45,734 bases of DNA. It comes from Legionellales bacterium. Lineage in GTDB: Bacteria; Pseudomonadota; Gammaproteobacteria; UBA1113. Within the stretch, counting starts at the first letter, position 1. Each line of letters starts with the position of its first letter. The notes beneath the pieces are model-generated. The model had not been told where the DNA came from. It ran no database searches and saw only the letters and a list, made by a program, of their open reading frames with translations. Positions 15,337 to 25,693 of this stretch are shown here, one piece after another. The stretch covers positions 1 through 45,734 of the forward strand of contig PAPY01000037.1 of NCBI GenBank assembly GCA_002709565.1, written 5' to 3'. The translations under genes were made by a program, and so were the position numbers.

Positions 15337-16668
15337 ATGAGTAAGACAATTCAAGCCATTCGTGGCATGAATGATATTTTGCCCGCTGAGATTGGCACGT
15401 GGCAATTTGTCGAAGCCATACTGCGACGCTTAACCGCTCAGTATGGCTATCAAGAAATTCGCCTGCCCGTGGTGGAAGTGACCCCATTATTCAAACGCAC
15501 TATTGGCGAAGTCACTGACATCGTCGAGAAAGAAATGTATGAATTTGAAGACCGCAACGGTGATTCAATTTGCATGCGCCCAGAAGGCACAGCCGGTTGC
15601 GTGCGTGCCGGTATTCAACACGGTTTACTTTATAACAAAACTCCTAAACTTTGGTACAGCGGTCCTATGTACCGTTATGAGCGCCCACAAAAAGGCCGTT
15701 ATCGTCAGTTTTATCAATTTGGTCTTGAAGCTTTTGGTATTGCGACACCGGATATCGATGCCGAGCTGATCGCTTTTACCGCGGCTCTGTGGCGTGAGCT
15801 AGGTTTAACGGAGCACTTGTCGTTGCAAATTAATTCCTTAGGTACCCGAGAAGTACGGGCTAAACACCGAGAGGCCTTAGTGGCGTACTATAGTGATCGT
15901 CAGGATCAGTTAGATGAGGATAGTCAACGGCGTTTGACGACCAATCCATTACGGATTTTGGATAGCAAAAATCCCGACATGATTGCCTTGAATGATGAGG
16001 CGCCAAAATTATTAGATTATTTGGATGAGGCTTCAAAGGCGCATTTTGAGCGTTTATGTGAATTACTCACTGCAATGGGTATCCAGTATCAGGTAAACCC
16101 TTGCTTGGTGCGCGGCTTGGATTATTACACCAAGACGGTATTTGAATGGGTGACCACTGAACTAGGCGCTCAAGGTACGGTGTGTGCTGGTGGGCGTTAT
16201 GACGGCTTAGTTGAACAGCTGGGAGGACCTAAAGACACGCCTGCCATTGGGTTGTCCATGGGGCTCGAGCGATTAATTTTACTCTTACAAGAGCAAGCGC
16301 GCATCACGGAAACCGCAGTAGTGGGTGTGTATTTGATTTTGGCGGGTGCAGAGGCAGAAAGTAGAGGCATGAAGATTGCCGAAGACCTACGCCAGGAATT
16401 CGATAGGCACTGTATACTGACCAATCTCGGCGGCGGCAGCATTAAGAAGCAATTCAAACGGGCGGATAAGAGTGGCGCAATGTTTGCTTTGGTCTTAGGC
16501 GAGGATGAGCTGGCAAAAAAAGAAATCAAAGTAAAGCGGTTAAGAAAAATAAGCGCACTGAATGACTCGGATATAGAAAGTTTTGAGTTAAACAATATTT
16601 CGCAATTGGTCGAATATCTAGGTGAACAATTAGGGTATCGGCAACGTGGTAGAGTGAAGAGAAACTGA
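15337..16668 (+). CDS. hisS: Histidyl-tRNA synthetase
   Basis: A class II aminoacyl-tRNA synthetase of 443 residues. Family motifs: [12 protein letters not shown] at the N-terminus, [12 protein letters not shown] (motif 2 region), [11 protein letters not shown], the histidine-specific [15 protein letters not shown], and [15 protein letters not shown], with motif 3 [14 protein letters not shown]-terminal anticodon-binding domain follows (about 325-425). AGGATCC is upstream of the ATG. It lies 15 bp after rodZ and is followed 16 bp later by yfgM, as in E. coli. Confidence 0.98.
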   Translation: MSKTIQAIRGMNDILPAEIGTWQFVEAILRRLTAQYGYQEIRLPVVEVTPLFKRTIGEVTDIVEKEMYEFEDRNGDSICMRPEGTAGCVRAGIQHGLLYNKTPKLWYSGPMYRYERPQKGRYRQFYQFGLEAFGIATPDIDAELIAFTAALWRELGLTEHLSLQINSLGTREVRAKHREALVAYYSDRQDQLDEDSQRRLTTNPLRILDSKNPDMIALNDEAPKLLDYLDEASKAHFERLCELLTAMGIQYQVNPCLVRGLDYYTKTVFEWVTTELGAQGTVCAGGRYDGLVEQLGGPKDTPAIGLSMGLERLILLLQEQARITETAVVGVYLILAGAEAESRGMKIAEDLRQEFDRHCILTNLGGGSIKKQFKRADKSGAMFALVLGEDELAKKEIKVKRLRKISALNDSDIESFELNNISQLVEYLGEQLGYRQRGRVKRN

Positions 16669-16684
16669 AATAAGGAGACAACTG

Positions 16685-17314
16685 GTGGATTATTTAAATG
16701 AAGACGAACAAGTCGAAGCCTTAAAAGGCTGGTTAAAGAAATACGGTACCTCAATTGTCACGGGGGTGGTGCTCGGAATAGTGATTATGTACGGTATTCA
16801 ATACTGGAAAAAACACAGCGTCGAAACCTCCATGCAAGCATCTATCCTCTATGAGCAAATGCTCAATAGCTTGGCCAATGGCAACAAAGATGACGTTAGT
16901 GAACAGGCCAATACCTTAAAGTCTGATTATGCCAAAACTCCCTATGCTGGTGCTGCGAGTTTGTTATTAGCTCGCGAAGCTGTCTATCAAGGTGATCTGA
17001 AGGCTGCTTCTGAGGATTTAGCCTGGACTATCAAGAACAGCAAAAATCCAGCTCTGCGCCAAGTCGCGCGCCTGCGCCAGGCGCGAGTATTATCATCACT
17101 CAATGATAATCAAGCTGCCCTCGATGTCTTAAGCAAGGTAGATGATGCTTCATACCAAATGGCGATTGATGGCGTTAGTGGTGATATTTATTTGGCGATG
17201 GATCAAAAAGACAAAGCGGAACAGCGTTATCAAGCGGCGCTCAAGATTGTGCCGGTGAATAGTAGTTTTCGGCCGATACTGCAAATGAAATTGAACAACA
17301 TTAACGGTGCATAA
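16685..17314 (+). CDS. yfgM: Periplasmic chaperone-like TPR membrane protein YfgM/AncA
   Basis: A 209-residue inner-membrane protein with a short cytoplasmic N-terminus, a single membrane helix (about 22-40) and a periplasmic TPR-like domain. E. coli YfgM associates with PpiD and SecYEG and helps hand over outer-membrane proteins. It starts with the usual DEQVEALKGWLKKYG; the GTG start is supported by AAGGAG at 16672-16677. It lies between hisS and bamB, the conserved position. Confidence 0.93.
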   Translation: MDYLNEDEQVEALKGWLKKYGTSIVTGVVLGIVIMYGIQYWKKHSVETSMQASILYEQMLNSLANGNKDDVSEQANTLKSDYAKTPYAGAASLLLAREAVYQGDLKAASEDLAWTIKNSKNPALRQVARLRQARVLSSLNDNQAALDVLSKVDDASYQMAIDGVSGDIYLAMDQKDKAEQRYQAALKIVPVNSSFRPILQMKLNNINGA

Positions 17315-17341
17315 CCTAACCCACGACACTGCGGAGCAACA

Positions 17342-18496
17342 ATGAAGCGATTGGTTTTTTTCTTAATGGTAGTGATGGCAGCGTGCAGCATGAGTGGCTG
17401 TAACACGTTAGGGTTCGGTAAAACCAACAAACAACCCTTACCTCCTTTGCCTGAGATCAAAGATCCCATCCAAATCCAAAAAGTATGGCAAGCGCGCCCC
17501 GGCGTCGGTAGCCATGGTCAATACTTACGATTAACGCCTCAGTTAGACGGTAGTACTATTTATACCACGGATGTTAAAGGCCATATCAGTGCTGTTGCTG
17601 ACTTGGATGGGCGTATCTTATGGACCACTAAGGTCAAAGATTCCATTACGGCGGGTCCAGGTGCCGGTGATGGTCGGGTTTATATAACAACCGGCAACGC
17701 GAAAGCCTATGCATTTGATGCCAAGACAGGCAAACAGCTTTGGCAAGCAAAGATCTCAAATCAATCCTTAGCCAATCCTGTTTATACCAATGGTTTAGTT
17801 ATCTTCAAAACCATCGACGCAGATGTCATCGCTTTGAATGCCCGTACTGGCAAGCAAGTATGGCACTATGAAGGTGACACGCCACGATTAATTTTGCGGG
17901 CTAGTAGTGTGCCAGTCGAGACTCACGGTGGGGTCGTGGTTGGCTTTGCCAACGGTGAAGTTGTGGTGTTGACGGTCCAAGAAGGCAAACTATTCTGGCA
18001 AAAACAAGTCGCCGACCCACAAGGATTTTCTGATTTATCGCGCATGGTGGATATCGATGCTGATCCTGTTCCAGCGGGCAATACGCTTTTTGTGGCGACC
18101 TACCAAGGTAATATTTCTGCCCTTGATTTGCGTACCGGCAAATTGATTTGGCAACACAAATTATCATCGTATACTGGCATGGCGGTTTCTGATGATAAGG
18201 TCTTTGTGACTGATGCGGATGGTCGGATTTGGGCATTCAATGCAAGCACAGGTCAAGTGGCTTGGCGCCAAAATAAATTAGCACGCCGCCAATTAACGGG
18301 GCCTGCATTATTAGGACACTATTTAGTGGTTGCTGATAGAACCGGTTATGAGCATTGGTTAGATCAAGCGGATGGTGATATCAAAGCGCGGCAATTCCTT
18401 GGCAAAGCTGGGGTGATTACCAATCCTTTTACCCATGGGAATCGGGTGTATTTGCAAATGGAAGATGGCAACTTGCTAGCACAGCGGGTGGGATAA
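17342..18496 (+). CDS. bamB: Outer membrane assembly lipoprotein BamB
   Basis: A 384-residue lipoprotein subunit of the BAM complex that inserts beta-barrel proteins into the outer membrane. The signal peptide ends at a lipobox MSGC (Cys20). The mature part is an eight-bladed PQQ-type beta-propeller, with blade motifs such as GRILWTTKVKD, the AFDAKTGKQLWQAKI repeat, ALNARTGKQVWHYEG, ALDLRTGKLIWQHKL and AFNASTGQVAWRQN. A GGAG lies upstream of the ATG. der starts 3 bp beyond the stop. Confidence 0.96.
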   Translation: MKRLVFFLMVVMAACSMSGCNTLGFGKTNKQPLPPLPEIKDPIQIQKVWQARPGVGSHGQYLRLTPQLDGSTIYTTDVKGHISAVADLDGRILWTTKVKDSITAGPGAGDGRVYITTGNAKAYAFDAKTGKQLWQAKISNQSLANPVYTNGLVIFKTIDADVIALNARTGKQVWHYEGDTPRLILRASSVPVETHGGVVVGFANGEVVVLTVQEGKLFWQKQVADPQGFSDLSRMVDIDADPVPAGNTLFVATYQGNISALDLRTGKLIWQHKLSSYTGMAVSDDKVFVTDADGRIWAFNASTGQVAWRQNKLARRQLTGPALLGHYLVVADRTGYEHWLDQADGDIKARQFLGKAGVITNPFTHGNRVYLQMEDGNLLAQRVG

Positions 18497-18499
18497 GCC

Positions 18500-19891
18500 A
18501 TGTTACCGGTCATTGCCATTGTTGGACGTCCTAATGTCGGTAAATCGACATTGTTTAATCGCCTCACCAAGAGCCGTGATGCTATCGTTGCTAATATGCC
18601 GGGTGTTACCCGGGATCGGCAATATGGCGAAGGCCAACTGGGTGATAGACCTTATATCATCGTTGATACTGCCGGAATTACCGGCGATGAAATTGGCGTT
18701 GATGGGCTAATGGCAGAGCAAATTAAACAAGCCCTCGAAGAAGCCGACCAAATTATTTTTATGGTGGATGCTAGAGATGGCTTGACGCCAACGGATGCAG
18801 CTATCGCGCGACAACTGCGTCAATTACAAAAGAAAGTCTATATGGTGGCCAACAAAATTGATGGTCTTGACCCAGACATGGCGTTAGCGGAATTCTACGA
18901 ACTCGGGATGGGGGATATTTACCATATCGCCGCAGCCCATGGCCGTGGGGTGACTAGCCTCATTGAGCATATCCTCGAACCCCTTGCTATTGACGTCGAA
19001 ACCCATGAAGACAAAGATAAAGGCATCAAGATAGCCTTTGTTGGGCGGCCTAATGTGGGTAAATCAACATTGATTAATCGTTTGCTCGGTGAAGAACGGG
19101 TCATTGTCTATGATGAGCCGGGGACTACCCGTGATAGTATTTTTATTCCTTTTGAACGTCATGGTAAGCAATATACGTTAATAGATACCGCGGGTGTTAG
19201 ACGTCGCGGTAAAGTCCATGAGACGGTGGAAAAATTCTCTGTCATCAAAACACTGCGCGCTATTGAAGCCGCCAATGTGGTGATTTTTGTGTTTGATGCG
19301 CAGCAGGGGATAGCGGAGCAGGATTTAAAGATTTTAAGTTTCATCATTGATGCCGGACGTGCGCTGGTGGTTGCGTTTAACAAATGGGATGGTATGGATG
19401 AAGATGACAAGAAGCAAGTCAAGAGTGAGCTAGAGCGACGGCTTGAATTCTTGCAGTTTGCCCGTTTTCACTTTATCTCTGCGCTTCACGGTACCGGTGT
19501 GGGTCATTTGTATAAATCTATCAACGAAGCTTATGAAAGTGCCACACGAGAAATGAGCACGCCACAACTAACCGCTATTCTTGAAGCGGCTATCGAGAAA
19601 CACCAACCACCCATGGCCAAGGGGCGTCGAATCAAATTACGTTATGCCCACCCAGGTGGTCATAACCCGCCAATTATTGTTATTCATGGTAACCAAACTG
19701 ATGCCCTTGCAGATAGTTATAAGCGCTACTTAATGAATACCTTCAGGGACGCGTTAAAAATAATGGGTTCACCCATACGTCTCCAATTTAAGAGCAGCAA
19801 GAATCCGTTCGCCGGCCGGCGCAATAAACTCACCCCACGCCAACAGAACAAAAAGAAACGCTTGTTCAAGCATTTGAAGAAGTCGAAGTGA
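18500..19891 (+). CDS. der: Ribosome-associated GTPase Der (EngA)
   Basis: A 463-residue GTPase with two tandem G domains, needed for 50S ribosome assembly. The first P-loop is GRPNVGKS at residues 9-16 with DTAG and NKID following. A second P-loop GRPNVGKS lies near residue 180, with [19 protein letters not shown] and NKWD. A C-terminal KH-like domain follows ([16 protein letters not shown]), then a lysine-rich tail. It closes the conserved ndk-to-der block; the next gene is on the opposite strand. Confidence 0.98.
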   Translation: MLPVIAIVGRPNVGKSTLFNRLTKSRDAIVANMPGVTRDRQYGEGQLGDRPYIIVDTAGITGDEIGVDGLMAEQIKQALEEADQIIFMVDARDGLTPTDAAIARQLRQLQKKVYMVANKIDGLDPDMALAEFYELGMGDIYHIAAAHGRGVTSLIEHILEPLAIDVETHEDKDKGIKIAFVGRPNVGKSTLINRLLGEERVIVYDEPGTTRDSIFIPFERHGKQYTLIDTAGVRRRGKVHETVEKFSVIKTLRAIEAANVVIFVFDAQQGIAEQDLKILSFIIDAGRALVVAFNKWDGMDEDDKKQVKSELERRLEFLQFARFHFISALHGTGVGHLYKSINEAYESATREMSTPQLTAILEAAIEKHQPPMAKGRRIKLRYAHPGGHNPPIIVIHGNQTDALADSYKRYLMNTFRDALKIMGSPIRLQFKSSKNPFAGRRNKLTPRQQNKKKRLFKHLKKSK

Positions 19892-19916
19892 TGGGATTAT
19901 TGGGTTATCCGGTCTA

Positions 19917-20237
19917 CTAGCAAGGGTGGTTTTTGACGTCTCCATTGCAATTAAAGAGCTGAAGCTTGCCCGACTCAATGTCTCCGAGACTCCATAATAC
20001 CACGTGAAATTTCATAGACAGATTGTGTTTTTTTTCACATTGGACCGAAGCCAAACACGCAGTTGGATTACTGTCAGTGTCTGTTGCTATTTGTAACGTA
20101 TTACATGACGTACTAGCCTCAGTACTATTCCATTCCTTTTTGCATTCTTCCAACTCGTTATCGGAGCCAGCATAAATTGGCACAGCCAGACCAAGTGCAA
20201 ACAAGGTGACTACGGGGAGTAGAAGTTTCTTATACAT
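19917..20237 (-). CDS. Small secreted six-cysteine protein
   Basis: A 106-residue protein with a signal peptide (1-23, cleavage IYA|GS). The mature part is about 83 residues and holds six cysteines (32, 45, 61, 67, 97, 106), compatible with three disulfides. I do not recognise a family. It converges on der with a 25-bp gap. The cysteine count in so short a chain suggests an extracytoplasmic disulfide-stabilised protein, possibly secreted. It differs in sequence from the four-cysteine protein at 6102-6485. Confidence 0.6.
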   Translation of the reverse strand: MYKKLLLPVVTLFALGLAVPIYAGSDNELEECKKEWNSTEASTSCNTLQIATDTDSNPTACLASVQCEKKHNLSMKFHVVLWSLGDIESGKLQLFNCNGDVKNHPC

Positions 20238-20492
20238 TTTAGGGTACCTCTAGTATTTTATTATCTCTAAGCTTAGGTATAGTATAGTTCATACCTGCTT
20301 AGTGAGCCGTAAAGGAGTGTTAAGTGACTGATTCCCGCTTAATTGAGTGTGGATTCTAGCTAGACGTGCGACAATGCTAAAAGCGCTCCATTTTCAGCCC
20401 GTTGCTAACTCCTTGATTATCAGGGAAAGTTTTTAGGGTGGCTCAGGCCTACCCAGGAAGTTAGTTAATAGCTTGTTAATAGTGATTATGGA

Positions 20493-21776
20493 TCAGAGCA
20501 CCTCATGCAAACGCCGCGCATAATCATCGGTCATGCCGGAGATATAATCACATACGGCACGATGTGTGTCGGTATGGGCGACTTTGCTTTCTGGTAATAA
20601 CTTGCTGGGATTAGCAATCATCGCATCAAACAGCTCCATTAAGATCAAAGCCCGCTGATGAACACTGGCTTGGTTTTCGCGTGAGAAAATAACATTGTCT
20701 GCAAAAAAGTTTTTGATAATATCCACTAATTCACGGGCATTAGCGCTCAGTACAGCATTGAACTTAACGAGACTGTCCGCAAATCCAGACTGAGGGATTA
20801 TCGCTATCGATTGGATCAAGTAATGGATTAATTGTCCCGCCGTACTTTTGCGGATATGTTGTTGGCTATGGAATAGTTGTTTAATGAGCTGAGTAAGATG
20901 TATTTCAGTATTTAATGTAGCAAACTGACTATGTTGTTCGAGTGCGGTTATGAATTCATCTTGATTAATTAAATCAAAGAAAATCCCATCTTCTAAGTCA
21001 TGAATTGAGTAAGCAATATCATCAGCTAAATCCATTATTGAGCAGTCGAATGATTTGCAGCGGGTGCGGCCAGTTTGGTCAATCTGTTGAAAGTGCTGTC
21101 TGTCTTCTTCTGAAAGTGGAGCCAAAACCCAATCGACAGTCTCAATTTCGGTGTCGTAATAGCATTTTTTGGGTTCCCAATCAGTCAGTATCACAGCAGC
21201 GTTTGCAATGTTGTCATTAGGAAAACTGCCGGGTATCTTGCAAAATGGCGCAGGGTATTTTAATAATCCTAACAGGCTCCGTCGAGTTAAGCCAAGACCA
21301 TGATGCTCGGTGAATTCTTCAAGTTCCGTGGTGACGAGCCGCAGGGTTTGGGCATTGCCTTCGAAGCCGCCATATTGATGCATCTTGAAGTTAAGTGCTG
21401 CTTCACCAGCATGGCCAAAGGGAGAGTGGCCAATATCGTGGAGCAGGCATAGCGTCGTAATCAAGCGGTCATAGTCATTAGCATCAATACGCAGTAGATG
21501 ATTGCGCTCCTCATCGTTGAGATTTGGCAGGGCAGTCGTACGCAGATGCTGTATGATACCACGGGCAATAGAGGCAACCTCCAAGGAATGAGTCATACGG
21601 GTGCGGTGAAAATCGCCTTTTTCGGGGCCAAACACTTGCATTTTGCCCTGCAGGCGGCGGAAGGCGAAAGAATGGATAACTCGGCATTCATCCCGCATAA
21701 AGGGGCTACGGGGGTCATTGGGGCGCTGGTCGGCATTGTTGCCCCAGCGGTCTTCCCAGCACTTGTCTGCGATCAT
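20493..21776 (-). CDS. dgt: dGTPase-like HD-domain deoxynucleotide triphosphohydrolase
   Basis: A 427-residue metal-dependent enzyme of the dGTP triphosphohydrolase family, which cleaves dNTPs to deoxynucleoside and tripolyphosphate. Visible are FRRLQGKMQVFGPEKGDFHRTRMTHSLEV, with the first His, the HD pair in LLHDIGHSPFGHAGE, and the distal Asp in DLADDIAYSIHDLEDG. The length fits the type-2 dGTPase-like group better than E. coli Dgt (505 residues). It is divergent from the AsmA-family gene across about 96 bp. Substrate preference cannot be read from sequence. Confidence 0.93.
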   Translation of the reverse strand: MIADKCWEDRWGNNADQRPNDPRSPFMRDECRVIHSFAFRRLQGKMQVFGPEKGDFHRTRMTHSLEVASIARGIIQHLRTTALPNLNDEERNHLLRIDANDYDRLITTLCLLHDIGHSPFGHAGEAALNFKMHQYGGFEGNAQTLRLVTTELEEFTEHHGLGLTRRSLLGLLKYPAPFCKIPGSFPNDNIANAAVILTDWEPKKCYYDTEIETVDWVLAPLSEEDRQHFQQIDQTGRTRCKSFDCSIMDLADDIAYSIHDLEDGIFFDLINQDEFITALEQHSQFATLNTEIHLTQLIKQLFHSQQHIRKSTAGQLIHYLIQSIAIIPQSGFADSLVKFNAVLSANARELVDIIKNFFADNVIFSRENQASVHQRALILMELFDAMIANPSKLLPESKVAHTDTHRAVCDYISGMTDDYARRLHEVL

Positions 21777-21872
21777 AGGTTATGTCTCCCAATCCGATGA
21801 ATTAGGGGGTATTTTACCTGTTGGACTATACTTTGGCTATGAATTACTCATAATAATTACCAGGGATGCAGG

Positions 21873-23879
21873 ATGAAGAAATTACTCAAAATCACCGGAT
21901 TTACCTTGCTTGGGGGAGTGCTGCTGCTCTTTGTGGGCGTGTGTCTATTTATTACGTTTTTTGATCTCAATAATTTTAAACCGCAAATCGAACAGCGGGT
22001 GAGTGACACCTTGGGCCGAGAATTTGTGATTCATGGAGATGTTAAAATTGACTACAGCTTGAGGCCAACGGTTGCTCTAAATAATGTTACTGTGGCCAAT
22101 GAGCAAGGTGCTAAGGCGGAGTACTTCTTCAAGGCCAAACAAGTAGAAGTGGGCTTATCTGCTCGCCAGCTTTTAAAAAAAACTATCGACATTGAAACTT
22201 TTCGTTTAATTGGCGCACAAATTAATCTCGAAAAAAATAAACAAGGCAAAGTGAACTGGCAGTTCCTTACAGCACTGCAGACTAAGCTTGAACAAAATGA
22301 TGAACCTATCAAAAAGCTCCCCATCGAGAAAGTACGGGTTGATGATTTTACGCTAAATTATTTTAATGGTGTAACCAATCAATCTCAAGAATTTTTGCTT
22401 GAGGCGCTGGGGATCGATTTTCATGCGTTTCCTACGATGGCAATCTATGCCAGAGGTAATTATATGCGTCATGATTTTCATTTACAGGGCAAACTTCATG
22501 GCGTTATTGATGATGAGGATAACAAACTTGAGATTGATGTTAAGACCAATATTGGCAAAACAAATCTCAGTCTTTTCGGCTCAATCCATTTACCACCAAC
22601 AACACCATGGCTTGATGCTAAACTTGCAATTAACAGTGATGATACCCGTGATTTGGCAAAGTTACTGGATATTCAAGCAACCACAGTGAAGACGCTAGCC
22701 TTGAATAGTCAAGTGATAGCAGATGATAAAGGCTTTCATTTCAATGAGACCAATGCCACTATCGGCCAAACTACTTTTGTTGGTAGTCTGACGCTGGCAG
22801 CTGAAGCGAGCAAAACCTGGCTTAACGCTGACATGCATGTCAAAGGCCCATCAACCGATGATATCCGCCGCTTGTTCAGTTTACCTATCGGCAAAGTATC
22901 ACCGATGGATTTACAGGTGAAAGTCAAAGCAGACAAAACCAACTTCCATTTCCAGACTCTGAAAGGCAAAATTGGCTCTACTCAGATTAGCCTCACGGGT
23001 CTTATTAAACCTTATGCCAAAAGTAATTGGATGGATGTCAGTGCCAGTGCCCGTGGTTCATCTGTACGAAACATTAATCAATTACTAGACATCACGTTGC
23101 CAATTATTGGTGCCATCAATATGCGCGGCAAAATCAAAGCCTCTGGCGATGTATATAACTTTACAAGCTTAAGTGGGAATATCGCTGGCAGCCATATTAA
23201 TGGTAGCGCAACGGTTGATGATAGTAAGCGCGCAACAGGGCTCAAGCTCAAGATTAGCTTACGTAATAGCAATGCCGGTAAATTTATTCGTGATCTTGGG
23301 ATCAGTAATGCCTTTAGGGGAGGCAGTCTGCGCGCCTATATTGATGTGATGACACAATTATCAGAAGCCAAAAATGTGATGAAGAACGCAACAGGCAGGG
23401 CAGAGATATCCCTCTTAAATACACAATATTATCGTACTGGTGGTAGCCAAGACGGGGCAAAATTCCGCGAGTCATTGTCAGGTAAATCAACGACAACCGT
23501 ACCTATTAACTGTTTTATTGGGTCATTCACCTTAAAGAATGGCATGGCGCAGGTAAAGACCTTTGTATTCGACAGTCCGCAAGCGACAGTCAAAGGCAGT
23601 GGAACGATTAATTTGAGCAATGAAAGTATTAATCTCGATTTGTCGCCGTATTTTAAATCCGTCGGTCCGGGCACTCTTATCCGTAACGCCAAAATGACAG
23701 GTACCTTATCTCAGCCTCGCGTCAGTCTCACTGTCACCGCTGGCACTTTCATCAAAACCGCCATTGGTGTCGCCACCGGCGGGGTAGGTCTCGTCGGCAT
23801 CATCGGCGCTGAAACCCTCGCCAATATCGGTGCAACGAATAATGCTTGTGCCAAGGCATTGAAGGTGCAGGGACGGTAG
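21873..23879 (+). CDS. AsmA family envelope protein
   Basis: A 668-residue protein with an N-terminal membrane anchor (about 5-29), then FFDLNNFKPQIEQRVSDTLGREFVI, the hallmark AsmA start. The long periplasmic beta-rich part ends in the conserved C-terminal region around GSFTLKNGMAQVKTFVFDSPQ and GSGTINLSNESINLDLSPYFK. AsmA-like proteins are thought to move phospholipids between inner and outer membranes or to influence outer-membrane assembly. Its size is close to E. coli AsmA (617). A stem-loop at 23907-23932 follows the stop. Confidence 0.9.
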   Translation: MKKLLKITGFTLLGGVLLLFVGVCLFITFFDLNNFKPQIEQRVSDTLGREFVIHGDVKIDYSLRPTVALNNVTVANEQGAKAEYFFKAKQVEVGLSARQLLKKTIDIETFRLIGAQINLEKNKQGKVNWQFLTALQTKLEQNDEPIKKLPIEKVRVDDFTLNYFNGVTNQSQEFLLEALGIDFHAFPTMAIYARGNYMRHDFHLQGKLHGVIDDEDNKLEIDVKTNIGKTNLSLFGSIHLPPTTPWLDAKLAINSDDTRDLAKLLDIQATTVKTLALNSQVIADDKGFHFNETNATIGQTTFVGSLTLAAEASKTWLNADMHVKGPSTDDIRRLFSLPIGKVSPMDLQVKVKADKTNFHFQTLKGKIGSTQISLTGLIKPYAKSNWMDVSASARGSSVRNINQLLDITLPIIGAINMRGKIKASGDVYNFTSLSGNIAGSHINGSATVDDSKRATGLKLKISLRNSNAGKFIRDLGISNAFRGGSLRAYIDVMTQLSEAKNVMKNATGRAEISLLNTQYYRTGGSQDGAKFRESLSGKSTTTVPINCFIGSFTLKNGMAQVKTFVFDSPQATVKGSGTINLSNESINLDLSPYFKSVGPGTLIRNAKMTGTLSQPRVSLTVTAGTFIKTAIGVATGGVGLVGIIGAETLANIGATNNACAKALKVQGR

Positions 23880-23906
23880 TTTTTACACACGCAGATGTTA
23901 CGTATA

Positions 23907-23932
23907 TTCGCTACTTATCAATAAGTAGCGAA
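23907..23932. terminator. Stem-loop after the AsmA-family gene
   Basis: TTCGCTACTTA (23907-23917) pairs perfectly with TAAGTAGCGAA (23922-23932) around TCAA, 28 bp after the stop. AATATGG follows instead of a T-run, so termination is plausible but unproven. Confidence 0.5.
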
Positions 23933-23996
23933 AATATGGAACATTACTGTCTATCGATCTGCATATTCTCCTATTTACGCCTCTATTTGCTTTCTG

Positions 23997-24026
23997 TTGG
24001 CAAAATGACTAGATCATGGCTATAAT
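23997..24026 (+). promoter_or_regulatory. Sigma-70-like promoter for hipBA
   Basis: TTGGCA (23997-24002) and TATAAT (24021-24026) are separated by 18 bp and lie 62 bp upstream of the hipB ATG. This is the best sigma-70 match in the window. The intervening leader is where a HipB operator would be expected, but I could not identify clear repeated operator half-sites. Confidence 0.6.
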
Positions 24027-24087
24027 GTATACCACAGCAGTCAAAAGTCAGGGTTATGTCTACTGTAATAGTCATTAAGGTGTTATT

Positions 24088-24420
24088 ATGGCCGAAAAAA
24101 GAACATATTCAAAGTATTGCGAAGAAGCAGCAATTTTGCTTGGTAAGCAGATCAAGGCAGCCCGGCTTCGTCGATCCTGGTCGCAAACAATGCTTTGTGA
24201 ACGGGCAGGTATTAGCCGAGTAACATTACAAAGAATCGAAACAGGTGATTTGCGCACGGCAATAGGACTATTCTTTGAAGTTGCCGTTCTGGTCGGGATC
24301 CGTTTGTTTCAAGAAGATAAACGCAGCTTAGGAGATCGAATTAGTAGCTTAGAGGACCAAATCACCTTGCTACCTAAACCATCACCGATATCAGATAAGG
24401 ATTTTGATGATGACTTCTAA
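24088..24420 (+). CDS. hipB: HipB-like XRE antitoxin
   Basis: A 110-residue DNA-binding protein with an XRE-type helix-turn-helix at about residues 17-75 (LGKQIKAARLRRSWSQTMLCERAG, then the ISRVTLQRIETGDL recognition helix). The C-terminal extension is charged and ends DEDFDDDF, as in many HipB proteins where the tail reaches out to HipA. It overlaps hipA by 11 bp (ATG at 24410, stop at 24418-24420), the usual layout of a co-translated toxin-antitoxin pair with autoregulation. Confidence 0.88.
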   Translation: MAEKRTYSKYCEEAAILLGKQIKAARLRRSWSQTMLCERAGISRVTLQRIETGDLRTAIGLFFEVAVLVGIRLFQEDKRSLGDRISSLEDQITLLPKPSPISDKDFDDDF

Positions 24421-25675
24421 TGAAAGTAAAGAAACCTATGTTTGGATCTGGTTACCTGGTGAGATTACACCCGTTGTAGCAGGCAGGCTTATCTTTAGTA
24501 ATGGACGGTATTTGTTTAATTATGGTAAGAACTATTTAGCTCGTACTGATGCGATTTCAATTTATGATAGGGAATTACCATTACAACCGGGAATATTGAA
24601 TTCTGGAAGTGATCTTATCATACCTAATGCTATTCGTGATGCTGGACCTGATGCTTGGGGCCGGCGCGTTATTATCAATAAAATGTTAGGGAAAGAAGCG
24701 CTCACATCATCACATGCGGATTTGAATGAATTAACGTATCTCCTTGAATCTGGTTCTGATCGTATCGGTGCATTAGATTTCCAGCGCTCAGCAGATCATT
24801 ATGAACCCCGTGGACCAGATGCGGCAACCATCGAAGAGTTACAGGAATCAGCTTCACGTGTGGAGCAGGGTATCCCACTATCGCCCCAACTTGATATGGC
24901 ACTTGCTCATGGTAGCTCAATTGGTGGTGCTAGGCCGAAGGCATTAATTGATTCTGACCATAGTAAATATATTGCAAAATTTTCTTCAACTACAGATCTG
25001 TATAGCATTGTTAAAGCTGAATATATCGCCATGAGACTTGGAAAATTAGTCGGGCTTAATATTGCTGAAGTTTCATTAACGAAGGCGAGTGGAAAAGATG
25101 TATTGCTGATTCAGCGCTTTGACCGTGTAAGGGTTAATTCGCATTGGCAGAGAAGGGTATTGTTGTCAGCATTGACCCTGCTTGGTTTAGACGAAATGAT
25201 GGCACGGTATGCAAGTTATGTTGATTTGGCTGAGCTAATACGTCAACGATTCAGATCACCTCAAAAAACCTTGATGGAGTTGTTTTCTCGCATTGTATTT
25301 AATATTTTAGTAGGGAATACAGATGACCATGCGCGGAATCATGCAGCATTTTGGGATGGACAAGAGTTAGAGCTCACACCTTGCTATGATATCTGTCCAC
25401 AACCTCGTACCGGCTTTGAAGCAACTCAAGCCATGCTGATAGGAGACAATAATCGTGAGAGCAAGCTATCAACTTGTGTTGAAGCAGCACATCACTATTT
25501 ATTATCACCTGAAGAAGCGAAGCAAATTATTGCCTCTCAAATTGAGATTATTGCAGAGAATTGGTCGGTTGTGTGCGATAGTGCTGAACTGACAGAAACA
25601 GAGCGTAATTATTTCTGGAGAAGACAGTTTTTTAATCCTTACGCGTTTGAGGGGGCTACTGAGTTTGAACCATAG
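24410..25675 (+). CDS. hipA: HipA-like serine/threonine kinase toxin
   Basis: A 421-residue HipA-family kinase. The E. coli relative phosphorylates glutamyl-tRNA synthetase and induces growth arrest. The N-terminal subdomain (PGEITPVVAGRL and RELPLQPG) is followed by SSIGGARPKALI (the Gly/Ser-rich P-loop-like segment), YIAKFSSTTD (ATP-contacting Lys), a KAEYIAMRLGKLVGLNIAEV helix, RFDR, the catalytic loop NTDDHARNHAAFWDG, and LTPCYDICP with the metal-binding Asp. All key elements are present, so the toxin looks intact. ATG 24410 has AAGGA 8 bp upstream; ATG 24407 is equally possible. No mobile genes flank it, but the pair is absent from the surrounding conserved gene order, suggesting acquisition. 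Confidence 0.92.
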   Translation: MTSNESKETYVWIWLPGEITPVVAGRLIFSNGRYLFNYGKNYLARTDAISIYDRELPLQPGILNSGSDLIIPNAIRDAGPDAWGRRVIINKMLGKEALTSSHADLNELTYLLESGSDRIGALDFQRSADHYEPRGPDAATIEELQESASRVEQGIPLSPQLDMALAHGSSIGGARPKALIDSDHSKYIAKFSSTTDLYSIVKAEYIAMRLGKLVGLNIAEVSLTKASGKDVLLIQRFDRVRVNSHWQRRVLLSALTLLGLDEMMARYASYVDLAELIRQRFRSPQKTLMELFSRIVFNILVGNTDDHARNHAAFWDGQELELTPCYDICPQPRTGFEATQAMLIGDNNRESKLSTCVEAAHHYLLSPEEAKQIIASQIEIIAENWSVVCDSAELTETERNYFWRRQFFNPYAFEGATEFEP

Positions 25676-25693
25676 TTTGCCGAGGATAGAATT

